Part shown: positions 8,737 through 16,952 of the stretch, piece by piece
Numbering within the stretch: the stretch's first letter is position 1
How the letters are laid out: the number at the start of each line of letters is the position of its first letter
Source of the DNA: Bacillus sp. CGMCC 1.16541
GTDB lineage: Bacteria; Bacillota; Bacilli; Bacillales; Bacillaceae_H
Assembly: GCF_003184905.1 (NCBI RefSeq)
Contig: NZ_QFRU01000008.1
Span: 124,001-188,000 of the forward strand
DNA length: 64,000 nucleotides
Reading direction: 5' to 3'
The notes under the pieces: generated by a model
Told to the model about the DNA's origin: nothing
The model's input: only the letters and a program-made list of their open reading frames with translations
The model's database searches: none
Translations under genes and position numbers: made by a program

Positions 8737-8761
8737 GTTTAAGCAGACGAAAAGGTGGTAT
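8737..8761 (+). promoter_or_regulatory. Candidate sigma-B (general stress) promoter
   Basis: GTTTAA at 8737-8742 and TGGTAT at 8756-8761 are 13 bases apart, close to the B. subtilis sigma-B consensus GTTTAA / GGGTAT. The DUF3243 gene starts 42 bases downstream. Confidence 0.5.
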
Positions 8762-8803
8762 ACACTCATTAAGCAATAAATACAAAAATAGGAGTGATTT
8801 TCC

Positions 8804-9112
8804 ATGAGTAACGAAAAAGTTGAGAAAAAAGTAGATGAAAAGTTAAGCAATATGGGAGACGAAAAGAAAGATGAGATTCTAACAAACTTTGATCGCTTTA
8901 AACATTATTTAGGAGACAAAGTTCATAAGGGAGAGAAACTTGGTTTAAATGAAGAACAATTAGCCAAAGGCGCAGAGAAAATTGGTGACTATTTAGCAAA
9001 ATATGAAGAACCGAGAAATCGTGAAGAAAAACTACTACAAGAGCTTTGGAAAGCCGGAAATCAAGAAGAGCGTCATAAACTAGCCCATATTTTAGTCAAA
9101 CTTGTTGGATAA
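8804..9112 (+). CDS. DUF3243-family protein (YmfJ-like)
   Basis: This 102-residue soluble, charged helical protein has the DUF3243 pattern: FDRFKHYLGDKVHKGEKLG, then KIGDYLAKYEEPRNREEKLL and HILVKLVG at the end. B. subtilis YmfJ belongs to this family and its function is unknown. Compared with YmfJ there is an extra charged N-terminal helix (residues 1-25, MSNEKVEKKVDEK). GGAGTGATTTTCC precedes the ATG. A sigma-B-like promoter upstream suggests stress expression, which is inference. A terminator follows. Confidence 0.82.
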   Translation: MSNEKVEKKVDEKLSNMGDEKKDEILTNFDRFKHYLGDKVHKGEKLGLNEEQLAKGAEKIGDYLAKYEEPRNREEKLLQELWKAGNQEERHKLAHILVKLVG

Positions 9113-9116
9113 CAAA

Positions 9117-9146
9117 CAAAAGCGGACCAAAATCGGGTCCGTTTTT
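9117..9146 (+). terminator. Terminator of the DUF3243 gene
   Basis: AGCGGACC pairs with GGGTCCGTTTTT around a short AAAATC loop. The 3' part overlaps the last codons of the convergent small gene. Confidence 0.85.
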
Positions 9147-9249
9147 ACTTGTTTTTATCGTCTTTTTTTAACATATTATAATAAGTGAATCCTAAACAAA
9201 TCACACCGAGAAACGTAAAGACGTACTGAAGGATGCGCATTGTATCCAT
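9145..9249 (-). CDS. 34-residue single-span membrane peptide
   Basis: AAAGGAGG lies seven bases upstream of the ATG at 9247-9249, an excellent ribosome site. The peptide (MDTMRILQYVFTFLGVICLG, then FTYYNMLKKDDKNK) has one hydrophobic helix of about 20 residues and a basic tail, typical of small membrane-tethered regulators. It converges with the DUF3243 gene and its stop lies in that gene's terminator. Function unknown. Confidence 0.65.
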   Translation of the reverse strand: MDTMRILQYVFTFLGVICLGFTYYNMLKKDDKNK

Positions 9250-9315
9250 AGACAAACCTCCTTTTTCTTACTGTTATTTTTCCATAATGAGACATATTTA
9301 TGTGAAATAAACCCA

Positions 9316-9444
9316 GTGAACTACCCACCACTTACCACCCTTACGGGTTGCTTGAAGTGGGGGCTTCTTGGGTAATCGCCACTTTTACCAGCTGACGAAA
9401 TGGACCAAGCTAACCCTCTTGTTCCAAGAGTTTATATTTTATGA
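9316..9444 (-). ncRNA. Predicted TnpB omega RNA (reRNA) scaffold and IS right end
   Basis: In IS200/IS605 elements the guide RNA of TnpB spans the 3' end of tnpB and the right end, with the guide just outside the element. Here the segment has a terminal hairpin (AAGCCCCCACTTC / GTGGTGGGT) ending in the family-typical TTCAC. The predicted guide begins TGGGTTTATTTCAC, read on the minus strand from 9315 downward. This is inferred from family knowledge. Confidence 0.55.
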
Positions 9445-10557
9445 TTAGGCAATCACTAATAAGCGAATGCCTTCTTTTTTGATGTTGATTGCCGCATTGA
9501 CATCTCTATCGAGATGAAGTCCACAAAAACAAACATAAGTTCGAAAGTTCATCGGCATTGGCTGCGTGTTTCCGCAGTCTGAGCAAGTTTTAGAAGATGG
9601 AAACCATTTGTCGATTTTAACAAGTTTCTTCCCTTGCTCGTTTAGTTTGTATTTCAAGAAAGAAGTGAACATTCCCCAACCGTTATCCGCAACACTCTTA
9701 CCAAACTTCAAGGCCTGGGACATTCCTTTCATATCCAAATCCTCGATGATGACGGCATCATAATTCGATACCAATTCTTTTGACTTATGGTGAAGAAAGT
9801 TTTTGCGTTGATTGGCGATTTTCTCTTGAATTTTGGCAACTCGAATACGCTGTTTATTCCAATTTGAAGAACCCTTCTTCTTCCGAGAAAGTTTACGTTG
9901 TTCAGACGCTAACTTGGCGAGCATTTGACGATAAAACTTTGGATAATTGGCTTTCTTACCCTCGCTATCGACAAACAATCCATCCATCGCAAAATCTAAC
10001 CCTACAACGTTTTCAATTTTTTTGCTTTCAATCTCCTTCTCGTACTCTGTCAGAATGGAAATGTAGTATTTTCCTGATGCAGTCATTGATACGGTGCAAG
10101 ATTTGATGACATATTCCGTAGGAATGGCTCGATGTTGTTTAATCTTAACCATCTTTAATTTTGGCAATTTGATATGACCATCAAACAGTTGAATGTTTCC
10201 ATTCACAACATTGGTTGTATAACTTTGCTTGTGCTGTTTGCTTTTGAACTTCGGAAACTGGGCGTTGCCTCTGAAAAAGGCTTTATATGCTTTATCCAAG
10301 TTTAGTTGAGCGTTCGCTAACGCTAATGAGTCTACTTCCTTCAACCACTCAAACTTACTCTTGTACTTGGCAGGAGTGGGATGTTTCACTTTCTTCAATT
10401 TTTCTTTATCATCCTTCAACAACTCATAGGTCTCTTTTCGTTCCGCTAACATTTTGTTGTACACAAAACGAACACAACCGAAGGTTTTGCGGATAATCAA
10501 CGCCTGTTCATCTGTTGGATACAAACGGAATTTATATGCTTTGTTTTGTTTAGCCAT
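9445..10557 (-). CDS. tnpB: TnpB RNA-guided nuclease of IS200/IS605
   Basis: This 370-residue protein is the compact Cas12 ancestor that cuts the donor joint using an omega RNA. The N-terminal OrfB helix-turn-helix region (KAYKFRLYPTDEQALIIRKT) is followed by the RuvC-like core. Its catalytic acidic residues are visible in VGLDFAMDG, VIIEDLDMKG and LDRDVNAAINI. The zinc ribbon shows CSDCG and then CFCG, a CxC spacing in the second knuckle that some family members share. The length is usual and no break is seen, so the nuclease should be active. It starts 11 bases after tnpA with GAGGTG upstream. Confidence 0.94.
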   Translation of the reverse strand: MAKQNKAYKFRLYPTDEQALIIRKTFGCVRFVYNKMLAERKETYELLKDDKEKLKKVKHPTPAKYKSKFEWLKEVDSLALANAQLNLDKAYKAFFRGNAQFPKFKSKQHKQSYTTNVVNGNIQLFDGHIKLPKLKMVKIKQHRAIPTEYVIKSCTVSMTASGKYYISILTEYEKEIESKKIENVVGLDFAMDGLFVDSEGKKANYPKFYRQMLAKLASEQRKLSRKKKGSSNWNKQRIRVAKIQEKIANQRKNFLHHKSKELVSNYDAVIIEDLDMKGMSQALKFGKSVADNGWGMFTSFLKYKLNEQGKKLVKIDKWFPSSKTCSDCGNTQPMPMNFRTYVCFCGLHLDRDVNAAINIKKEGIRLLVIA

Positions 10558-10568
10558 ATCAAATCACC

Positions 10569-10967
10569 TCATTTCATCCCTTGATTTTCGATATATTTTT
10601 TTGCGACTTCAATAGGCGAACCACCAGTCGTCAATAAACAAAAACTTCTTGACCAAAACATCTCTTTCCATAACTTCTTTCGGACGAGAGGAAACTCTTT
10701 TTTGATAAGCCTTGAACTAGCACTTTTGTAAGCGTTGATGAACTTGGATAATTCTGTATTTGGATGAGCTTTGAAGAGGATATGAACGTGGTCGATGTCG
10801 TGGTTCCACTCGACCAATTCAATATTATAGTTTTTGCTCAATGAGATAAATTTATTTTTCGCATAGTCTGAAATCGTGTCATCGATTGCGTTTCTTCTGT
10901 ATTTTACAACCAAAACAAGATGATAATACATTAAGAACACTGAATGGTTATTACTATCTAATTTCAT
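10569..10967 (-). CDS. tnpA: TnpA Y1-transposase of IS200/IS605
   Basis: This 132-residue HUH single-strand transposase acts as a dimer on foldback ends. The metal-binding HUH motif is DHVHILF, and the nucleophilic tyrosine is in EVAKKYIENQG near the C-terminus. The N-terminal VFLMYYHLVLVVKYRRN is typical of the family. It reads into tnpB. The sequence looks complete, so the element may still move; a second, truncated copy of its 5' part lies at 11126-11266. Confidence 0.94.
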   Translation of the reverse strand: MKLDSNNHSVFLMYYHLVLVVKYRRNAIDDTISDYAKNKFISLSKNYNIELVEWNHDIDHVHILFKAHPNTELSKFINAYKSASSRLIKKEFPLVRKKLWKEMFWSRSFCLLTTGGSPIEVAKKYIENQGMK

Positions 10968-11125
10968 TGATATATCAATCCTTATTTGTTATAAGACTGA
11001 TTATACCATATAGCATACAAAAACAAAAGCCTTTGGGCTGTCGCCCAACCGAAATTCATCTCCCCCTTACCGTTGGTGCTGCCGCACCTTCACACGCTTG
11101 AAGAGGGAGACTTCTTTCGGAAGTA

Positions 11126-11423
11126 ATAGTTTTTGCTCAATGAGATAAATTTATTTTTCGCATAGTCTGAAATCGTGTCATCAATTGCGTTTCTTCTGTA
11201 TTTTACAACCAAAACAAGATGATAATACATTAAGAACACTGAATGGTTATTACTATCTAATTTCATTGATATATCAATCCTTATTTGTTATAAGACTGAT
11301 TATACCATATAGCATACAAAAACAAAAGCCTTTGGGCTGTCGCCCAACCGAAATTCATCTCCCCCTTACCGTTGGTGCTGCCGCACCTTCACACGCTTGA
11401 AGAGGGAGACTTCTTTCGGAAGT
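11126..11423 (-). repeat. Tandem duplicate of the IS left end with truncated tnpA
   Basis: These 298 bases repeat 10827-11124 with an offset of 299 and one visible difference (ATCGATTG versus ATCAATTG near 10881/11180). The copy contains the left-end foldback, the tnpA ribosome region and the first 47 codons of tnpA (start at 11266). After that the frame runs into the neighbouring left end and stops. A second left end is therefore positioned outside the intact element, next to ureC. Confidence 0.92.
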
Positions 11424-11426
11424 GCG

Positions 11427-13136
11427 TTAAAACAAAAAGTACCTTTGTCCAAGTGGCACAGAACTGACTGGCTGACAAGAGATTTCTTTCCCGTCTGCGA
11501 ACACTTGATACGTTTTCGGATTTACTTCGATTTGTGGAAGAGCATTGTTTAATTTCATATCAAACTTGCTTAAATTTCGGATGTTGCGCACAGGTGAGAT
11601 GATTTTTGATAAACCTAGCTTGTCTGCCACACCAAGGTCGATGCTTCGCTGAGACATAAATGTAATTGAAGTAGAACGATTGGCTTTGCCGTATGATGCA
11701 TACATTCTACGCATAAACACTGGTTCAGGTGTTGGGATGGACGCATTTGGATCTCCCATTTGCGCTCTCGCAATCATGCCGCCTTTTAAGACAAGTTCAG
11801 GCTTCACTCCAAAGAACATCGGGTCCCATAGGACAAGGTCGGCAAGCTTGCCTTTTTCAATCGAACCCACTTCATGACTAATGCCATGCGTAATCGCTGG
11901 GTTAATTGTATATTTCGCGACATATCGTTTCACGCGTTCATTGTCGTTTCCTTGTTCACCAGGTAAATGACCTCGTTGATGTTTCATTTTATGAGCGGCT
12001 TGCCATGTGCGGATGATTACCTCTCCAACACGTCCCATCGCTTGTGAGTCAGATGACATCATACTGATGGCTCCGATGTCATGTAAAATATCTTCCGCCG
12101 CAATGGTCGCAGCTCGAATGCGCGATTGACTAAACGCTACATCTTCTGGCACATTCGCATCAAGATGATGACAAACCATCATCATATCTAAATGTTCATC
12201 CATTGTATTCGTGGTGTAAGGCATTGTTGGAGTCGTTGAAGAAGGTAAGATATTTGAGTAAGATGCTAGTTTCATAATGTCTGGAGCGTGCCCACCACCT
12301 GCGCCTTCAATGTGGTATGTATGAATGACACGGTCTCCAATTGCTTCTAATGTATTTTCTAAAAAGCCCGCTTCGTTTAACGTATCGGTATGGATGGCCA
12401 CTTGAATATCAGCATCCTCTACCACTTGCATGCACGTTTCAATAGCTCGAGGTGTGGATCCCCAATCTTCATGAAGCTTTAAGCCAACTGCCCCCGCTTC
12501 TACTTGTTCGATTAAAGGAGCAGCATGCGAAGCATTTCCCTTTCCTAAAAAGCCAACATTCACAGGAAATTCTTCCGCTGCTTCAAGCATACGCGCCATG
12601 TACCAAGCGCCGGACGTACACGTTGTTGCTTTACTACCTGTAGCAGGACCTGTTCCTCCACCAATCATTGTTGTCACACCTGAAGATAGCGCGACTTCCA
12701 TTTGTTGTGGACAAATAAAGTGAATATGTGTGTCGACACCACCTGCTGTTAAAATCTTTCCTTCACCTGAAATGACTTCGGTACCGGCACCAATGACTAA
12801 GTGCGGATCAACGTTATCCATAATGTCTGGGTTTCCACTTTTGCCAACGCCGACAATTCTTCCATCTTTCACTCCGACATCCGCTTTTACAATTCCAGTA
12901 TGATCAATAACAATCACATTTGTAATCACTAAATCAAGCGCGCCTGTTTTACCAGTGATGCGACCATTTTGAGCCATCCCGTCACGAATGGTTTTCCCAC
13001 CACCGAAAATGACTTCTTCTCCGTACACAGTAAAATCTTTTTCAATTTCAATCCATAAATCGGTATCTGCTAGACGGACTTGATCCCCTGTCGTCGGGCC
13101 AAAAAGCTCTGCGTAGTGCTGCCTTGTCATCCTCAT
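11427..13136 (-). CDS. ureC: Urease alpha subunit UreC
   Basis: This is the catalytic subunit of nickel urease (urea to ammonia and carbamate), 569 residues, full length. Active-site elements are present: DTHIHFICP (first nickel histidines), the carbamylated lysine in [33 protein letters not shown], the flap MVCHHLDAN and [11 protein letters not shown] with the nickel-binding Asp. The gene overlaps ureB by four bases (ATGA-type coupling) and ends only a few bases from the duplicated IS left end. No ureE, F, G, D or H gene is in the window on either side. Confidence 0.98.
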   Translation of the reverse strand: MRMTRQHYAELFGPTTGDQVRLADTDLWIEIEKDFTVYGEEVIFGGGKTIRDGMAQNGRITGKTGALDLVITNVIVIDHTGIVKADVGVKDGRIVGVGKSGNPDIMDNVDPHLVIGAGTEVISGEGKILTAGGVDTHIHFICPQQMEVALSSGVTTMIGGGTGPATGSKATTCTSGAWYMARMLEAAEEFPVNVGFLGKGNASHAAPLIEQVEAGAVGLKLHEDWGSTPRAIETCMQVVEDADIQVAIHTDTLNEAGFLENTLEAIGDRVIHTYHIEGAGGGHAPDIMKLASYSNILPSSTTPTMPYTTNTMDEHLDMMMVCHHLDANVPEDVAFSQSRIRAATIAAEDILHDIGAISMMSSDSQAMGRVGEVIIRTWQAAHKMKHQRGHLPGEQGNDNERVKRYVAKYTINPAITHGISHEVGSIEKGKLADLVLWDPMFFGVKPELVLKGGMIARAQMGDPNASIPTPEPVFMRRMYASYGKANRSTSITFMSQRSIDLGVADKLGLSKIISPVRNIRNLSKFDMKLNNALPQIEVNPKTYQVFADGKEISCQPVSSVPLGQRYFLF

Positions 13137-13510
13137 GATAAAACCTCCTCTGTCACCAATCCCGCTTCTTTTAACTGTTTCAACGCTCGTTCTTTTCCAC
13201 GTTCATCAACAAATCCTTCTGTCATCCCATTTAAACCATACACTGTTTTACGACCACCTAATTCTGCTAAACTCACCGTCTTTTCTTCCCCTGGCTCGAT
13301 TCGAACAGCGGTACCAGCAGGGATATCAAGGCGCATACCAAGTGCTTGTTTACGATCAAATGAAAGGGCAGGATTGACCTCTGCAAAATGAAAGTGTGAA
13401 CCTACTTGAATGGAACGAGAACCGTTATTTTTGATCACCATTTCACAAGTTTGTTTATCTTGATTAATGTCAATAAATCCTTCTTTAATTTTAAATGCAC
13501 CTGGTTTCAT
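13133..13510 (-). CDS. ureB: Urease beta subunit UreB
   Basis: This 125-residue structural subunit of the urease trimer has the family motifs [16 protein letters not shown] and [16 protein letters not shown]. It overlaps ureA upstream and ureC downstream by four bases each, so translation of the three subunits is coupled. The genes are separate and not fused as in Helicobacter. It has no catalytic residues; it supports the alpha subunit and the mobile flap. Confidence 0.97.
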   Translation of the reverse strand: MKPGAFKIKEGFIDINQDKQTCEMVIKNNGSRSIQVGSHFHFAEVNPALSFDRKQALGMRLDIPAGTAVRIEPGEEKTVSLAELGGRKTVYGLNGMTEGFVDERGKERALKQLKEAGLVTEEVLS

Positions 13511-13824
13511 GCTTTCACCTCCGTTGATATAGGATCGTGAATCGTCACAAGCTTTACACCATCAGGGAATGTCGCTTCTACTTGAATGCTATCTAACATG
13601 TCTGGTACACCTTCCATTAACTCATCTGCTGTTAACACATGCTTCCCTAACTCCATTACCTCTGCGACGCTTTTCCCGTCACGCGCTCTTTCCATCACAA
13701 AACACGTAATGTACGCAATCGCTTCAGGGTAATTAAGCAACACCCCACGTTCTTTTCGTTCTTTCGCTAAATTTCCAGCTACCACAATTAACAACTTCTC
13801 TTTTTCCATTTCTGTTAGCTTCAA
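13507..13824 (-). CDS. ureA: Urease gamma subunit UreA
   Basis: This 105-residue smallest urease subunit is first in the ureABC operon. It shows [21 protein letters not shown] and the C-terminal [18 protein letters not shown], both standard. The ATG at 13822-13824 is preceded by GGGAGGTTATC. A sigma-A promoter (13877-13904) and a GlnR/TnrA-type box (13847-13863) lie directly upstream, indicating nitrogen control. Confidence 0.97.
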   Translation of the reverse strand: MKLTEMEKEKLLIVVAGNLAKERKERGVLLNYPEAIAYITCFVMERARDGKSVAEVMELGKHVLTADELMEGVPDMLDSIQVEATFPDGVKLVTIHDPISTEVKA

Positions 13825-13846
13825 ATGATAACCTCCCTTTCATCCA

Positions 13847-13863
13847 TGTTATAAAAACTAACA
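13847..13863. promoter_or_regulatory. GlnR/TnrA box in the ureA leader
   Basis: TGTTATAAAAACTAACA fits TGTNA-N7-TNACA exactly. It lies 3' of the predicted start of ureA transcription (near 13870), a position where GlnR would block elongation or promoter escape. Confidence 0.7.
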
Positions 13864-13876
13864 TGTTATGTGACTA

Positions 13877-13904
13877 ATTATATCTAATTTTCAAACTATT
13901 TCAA
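13877..13904 (-). promoter_or_regulatory. Promoter of ureABC
   Basis: On the minus strand TTGAAA (13904-13899) and a perfect TATAAT (13882-13877) are separated by 16 bases. Confidence 0.7.
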
Positions 13905-14068
13905 CTATAAATTTTACCTAAATGATGGAAAATACTAAAATAACCTATTCTAACCTAGAAGAAAAACACCGAAAAACCTCATAATATCAATGTTTATTTG
14001 CTTATATAACCAATCTAAACTTTTTATTCCCTTCCATTTTATATCCTTTTATTTTCCAAAATAAGTTA

Positions 14069-14097
14069 TTGTCAATAACTTGGAATCATGCTACAGT
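14069..14097 (+). promoter_or_regulatory. Promoter of the urea symporter gene
   Basis: TTGTCA at 14069-14074 and TACAGT at 14092-14097 are separated by 17 bases. Two GlnR/TnrA boxes follow immediately. Confidence 0.55.
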
Positions 14098-14104
14098 ACA
14101 TTTA

Positions 14105-14143
14105 TGTTAAATTTAATAACATTTATTGTAAGATAATCTAACA
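14105..14143. promoter_or_regulatory. Two tandem GlnR/TnrA boxes before the urea symporter
   Basis: TGTTAAATTTAATAACA at 14105-14121 and TGTAAGATAATCTAACA at 14127-14143 both fit TGTNA-N7-TNACA exactly. Their centres are 22 bases apart, two helical turns, which suits cooperative dimer binding. They lie between the predicted -10 and the gene, as for repression under nitrogen excess. Confidence 0.75.
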
Positions 14144-14164
14144 TTTAGTGAATGGAGGAATAAG

Positions 14165-15733
14165 ATGTTATCAACTAGTACAGGTTATATCATGTTATTA
14201 AGCTTTGGGGTCTTTTTTACTCTTCTTACTGTGGTGATGCAACGTAAACAACGAACAACGATGACAGCGGAGCAATTCAGTACAGCTGGACGAAGTGTTG
14301 GGGTTGGATTAGCCAGCGCATCCATTATCGCCGCTTGGACGTGGGCCGCTACTCTGATGATGTCATCTTCGACTGGGTATCAGTACGGAATAAGCGGTCC
14401 TTATTGGTATGCAGCAGGCGCTTGTATTCAAGTTTTACTATTTGCCATCGTCGCAATCCATTTAAAACGAAAAGCACCAAACGCTCACACTTTTTTAGAG
14501 TTCATCGGACAACGCTTTGATAAAAAGAACCACCGACTCATGCTTGGATTTGCTTTAATGACAAACATTATCGTGACCTCTATGGTTATTCTCGGGGGAG
14601 CCATAGCATTAAACTCTCTCACAGGTATGAACATCTTCGTCGCAGCTTTTTTAATTCCATTAACGTTCACTATTTATACGATGATTGGTGGTTTAAAAGC
14701 TTCTTTTATCGCAGACTACTTCAATACTGTCATGATCTTCATTATTCTAACCATCTTTGCTGTCGCCGTTTATTACAAATTCGGCGTCACAACCATCTAT
14801 GAAGGATTACAAAGTTTACCTCAATCTCAATACATGTTAACAATGGCATCCTTACCAGGTTTATTTTTCGGAATGATTAATATCATCGGGAACTTCGGAA
14901 CAGTGTTTGTCGATCAATCATATTGGCAGCGTGCGATTGCAAGTACAGACAAAGCGGCATCAAGAGCCTACATTTATGGAGGCATTGCATGGTTTTCGAT
15001 TCCATTTGCGATTGCAACCTTTTTAGGTGTAAGCGCAGCTGGATTAGGTATCCCTGTCCCATCTCCTGATTCAGTAGCCCCTGTCATGGCAGCTCATTTA
15101 CTCGGCACAATCGGTTCTGTTTTATTTTTAGTCATGTTGTTTATGGCCGTTATTTCAACTGGAGCCGCTGAGCTTACAGCGGTCACAAACATTATTGTCA
15201 CGGATATTTATCGTCACTCAATCAATCCAAACGCAACGAGCAAACAGTTACTAAGCATTTCGCGTAAAGTGATGCTCGCATTCGGTTTATCAATGGGTGT
15301 CTTCTCTATCCTTCTCTTTTACGTTGGCATTGGACTTGGTTTTGTGTATATGGCAATGGGGATTTTCGTTAGTGGAGCGGTTATTCCATTAACACTCGGC
15401 TTATTATGGAAGCGCGCGACGAATGAAGGAGCATTTTACGGAGCTTTGTGCGGCATGATTGGTGGGGTAACAGTATGGCTGACGTCTGCTTACGTGATGT
15501 ATGGACAAATCAATGTAGCATCACTCGGTCAATTACAACCGATGCTGTTTGGAAATGTAACAGTCTTCGTCATTAGTGGTGTCATTTCAATTGGTCATGG
15601 CTTGCTCGCAAAACAAGAGTTCGATTTCGATTCGTTAAAAGATAAGTTTAAAAGTTTTGATGAAGAAGATCATGTTCAACCAGCAACAAATAAGGAGGCG
15701 ATACCATATGGAACGACAACAGCAATTAAATAA
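14165..15733 (+). CDS. DUR3-type urea:sodium (or proton) symporter
   Basis: This 522-residue permease is of the sodium:solute symporter superfamily. The strongest signature is AAWTWAATLMMSSSTGYQYG followed by SGPYWYAAGACIQVLL and KRKAPNAHTFLEFIG, closely like the yeast and plant high-affinity urea transporter DUR3. About 13-15 transmembrane segments are apparent, with a soluble C-terminal tail. The gene is divergent from ureABC and shares its nitrogen boxes, so uptake of urea to feed urease is the natural reading. AATGGAGGAATAAG precedes the ATG. It overlaps the next small gene by 26 bases. Confidence 0.88.
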   Translation: MLSTSTGYIMLLSFGVFFTLLTVVMQRKQRTTMTAEQFSTAGRSVGVGLASASIIAAWTWAATLMMSSSTGYQYGISGPYWYAAGACIQVLLFAIVAIHLKRKAPNAHTFLEFIGQRFDKKNHRLMLGFALMTNIIVTSMVILGGAIALNSLTGMNIFVAAFLIPLTFTIYTMIGGLKASFIADYFNTVMIFIILTIFAVAVYYKFGVTTIYEGLQSLPQSQYMLTMASLPGLFFGMINIIGNFGTVFVDQSYWQRAIASTDKAASRAYIYGGIAWFSIPFAIATFLGVSAAGLGIPVPSPDSVAPVMAAHLLGTIGSVLFLVMLFMAVISTGAAELTAVTNIIVTDIYRHSINPNATSKQLLSISRKVMLAFGLSMGVFSILLFYVGIGLGFVYMAMGIFVSGAVIPLTLGLLWKRATNEGAFYGALCGMIGGVTVWLTSAYVMYGQINVASLGQLQPMLFGNVTVFVISGVISIGHGLLAKQEFDFDSLKDKFKSFDEEDHVQPATNKEAIPYGTTTAIK

Positions 15734-15935
15734 AGATGCAAAACTGTGTACACGTTGGGCATTAGGATTAACACTTGTGTTCATTATTCTTTGGCCAGGG
15801 GTTATGTTTCTAACAGGTTATCAATATAGTTTATCTTTTTTCACAGGATGGACCTATGTTGCATTTGGGTGGTTAGTCATTGCAGGTTTAATCATCACCA
15901 TTCGGCCAATTGTCGAACTGTTGAAATCTAAATAA
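15708..15935 (+). CDS. Small two-helix partner subunit of the urea symporter
   Basis: This 75-residue protein has a polar, charged N-terminus (MERQQQLNKDAKLCTRW) and two hydrophobic helices (LGLTLVFIILWPGVMFL; FGWLVIAGLIITIRPIV). Its start at 15708 follows AAGGAGGCGATACC, inside the 3' end of the symporter gene in another frame. Small two-helix proteins commonly accompany SSS-family carriers (DUF485, DUF997 and DUF4212 types) and are needed for their activity or stability. Which family this one belongs to is not certain. A strong terminator follows at 15939. Confidence 0.75.
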   Translation: MERQQQLNKDAKLCTRWALGLTLVFIILWPGVMFLTGYQYSLSFFTGWTYVAFGWLVIAGLIITIRPIVELLKSK

Positions 15936-15938
15936 CGG

Positions 15939-15992
15939 AATAAGCTGAGTTGAAAAGAGCCACGAGCTCCCTACAACTCAGCTTATTTTTTG
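15939..15992 (+). terminator. Terminator of the urea-symporter operon
   Basis: AATAAGCTGAGTTG pairs with CAACTCAGCTTATT and is followed by TTTT. Confidence 0.9.
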
Positions 15993-16003
15993 TCACAGTA
16001 TAA

Positions 16004-16099
16004 TCATTTCGTTCTAACGAATAATCGTCCAACCCAATTCACAACACGGTATACACTAATGGCCGAAAGATAGAATGCGAAACCTAAACAACCCAACAT
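16004..16099 (-). CDS. 31-residue membrane peptide
   Basis: AGGAGG lies five bases upstream of the ATG at 16097-16099. The peptide opens MLGCLGFAFYLSAISVYR and ends with a basic segment, GRLFVRTK. One amphipathic or transmembrane helix is likely. The very strong ribosome site argues for a real small gene. Function unknown. Confidence 0.55.
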   Translation of the reverse strand: MLGCLGFAFYLSAISVYRVVNWVGRLFVRTK

Positions 16100-16235
16100 T
16101 CATTCCTCCTACTTTTCAACAAAACAATTTTATTATATAAAACCGTTCCATATATTAGTAGAACAAAAAGGAAAAATGAGTCAATCTAACTATCAAAAAA
16201 ACAAAAAGCTCTCCTCTCTTTTAAAGGGAAAGCTT

Positions 16236-16478
16236 TTATGATGTTTGCTTAGGTGGAAATAATAGGTCCATGATCCACCAGCCGATTGCGTATAAGAGCG
16301 AAAGAATGAACATATCAAGAAATGTTCGATTTACCCAGTTAAACAAGTACATAAGCATGACATTAACAACAAAGAAAATCATAAATATGATGTAACGAGA
16401 GTGTATACATGTTATACGATTATGTTTGGAAAAAGATTCATCTTTTCAAACACTACCTTCTAAGTTGTCTTCACTCAT
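16236..16478 (-). pseudogene. Small membrane-protein gene interrupted by an in-frame TGA
   Basis: An ATG at 16476-16478 opens MSEDNLEGSV, then TGA at 16446-16448. The same frame continues for about 69 more codons through a two-helix membrane protein (IIFMIFFVVNVMLMYLFNW; ILSLLYAIGWWIMDLLF) to TAA at 16236-16238. The downstream part reads like genuine membrane protein. Either a single nonsense change has disabled the gene, or translation restarts at an internal ATG (codons near FMIFF). Confidence 0.5.
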
Positions 16479-16501
16479 AACTCTATCATGTTAAAGACTA
16501 C

Positions 16502-16921
16502 TTATTGTGAAACGCGTTTAAAGTAAACAATCTCAGGATCACCTTCATCTAGATTCTCCACTACACCACTACGAACATAACCATTCGATGCAAATACGTG
16601 ATGCATCGTTTCATTCGATTCATTTGTTGACGAAAACACTTTTTCAGTTGAGGCAATCTTTTCAACCTGTTGAATAAGTGCCGTCGCGTAACCGTTTCTC
16701 CGCTCATGAGGTGATACCATCACTAGAGAAATAAAGGAACAATCAAAAAAATGAGTATGGAAAAGTAAAAAGCCCACTACCTTTTCACCTTTTAATGCAA
16801 CGAAGCATTTCTCTTGTTGAATGGCTTTTTCAATCTCTATCTTTCTCCCATCATGACCAATGACTTGTTTATCGACCGCAACTACTGCTTCTAAATCATG
16901 AAGATGTGCTTTTCTAATCAT
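16502..16921 (-). CDS. GNAT-family N-acetyltransferase
   Basis: This 139-residue acetyl-CoA-dependent acyltransferase has the GNAT motif A, SLVMVSPHERRNGYATALIQ, containing the Arg/Gly acetyl-CoA loop (RRNGYA). It has an N-terminal substrate-recognition part and the motif-B-like HHVFASNGYVRSG. The acceptor cannot be told from sequence. AAAGGGGAAGAGAAT precedes the ATG. The alkyltransferase-like gene is 31 bases upstream on the same strand, so they probably share a transcript. Confidence 0.85.
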   Translation of the reverse strand: MIRKAHLHDLEAVVAVDKQVIGHDGRKIEIEKAIQQEKCFVALKGEKVVGFLLFHTHFFDCSFISLVMVSPHERRNGYATALIQQVEKIASTEKVFSSTNESNETMHHVFASNGYVRSGVVENLDEGDPEIVYFKRVSQ

Positions 16922-16952
16922 ATTCTCTTCCCCTTTTGTATACGTTCTCCCT

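Larger units (their letters stand above)
9316..11125 (-). mobile_element. Complete IS200/IS605-family element (tnpA + tnpB)
   Basis: On the minus strand the order is left end, tnpA, tnpB, right end. The right end carries the foldback typical of the family: AAGCCCCCACTTC on one side, GTGGTGGGTAGTTCAC at the tip (9316 upward). It has no terminal inverted repeats and no target duplication, as expected for single-strand 'peel and paste' transposition. The region between the tnpB stop (9445) and the tip is where the TnpB guide (omega/re) RNA scaffold should lie. Its guide would be read from the flank beyond 9316. The left-end side is duplicated next to it. Confidence 0.9.

Noticed and set aside
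9445-10557. Considered TnpB catalytically dead because of the CxC second zinc knuckle
   Set aside because: All three RuvC acidic residues are present and the CxC form occurs in otherwise active-looking relatives.
10886-11400. Two identical 71-codon plus-strand ORFs
   Set aside because: They are antisense to tnpA and the IS left end, and are identical only because that end is duplicated.
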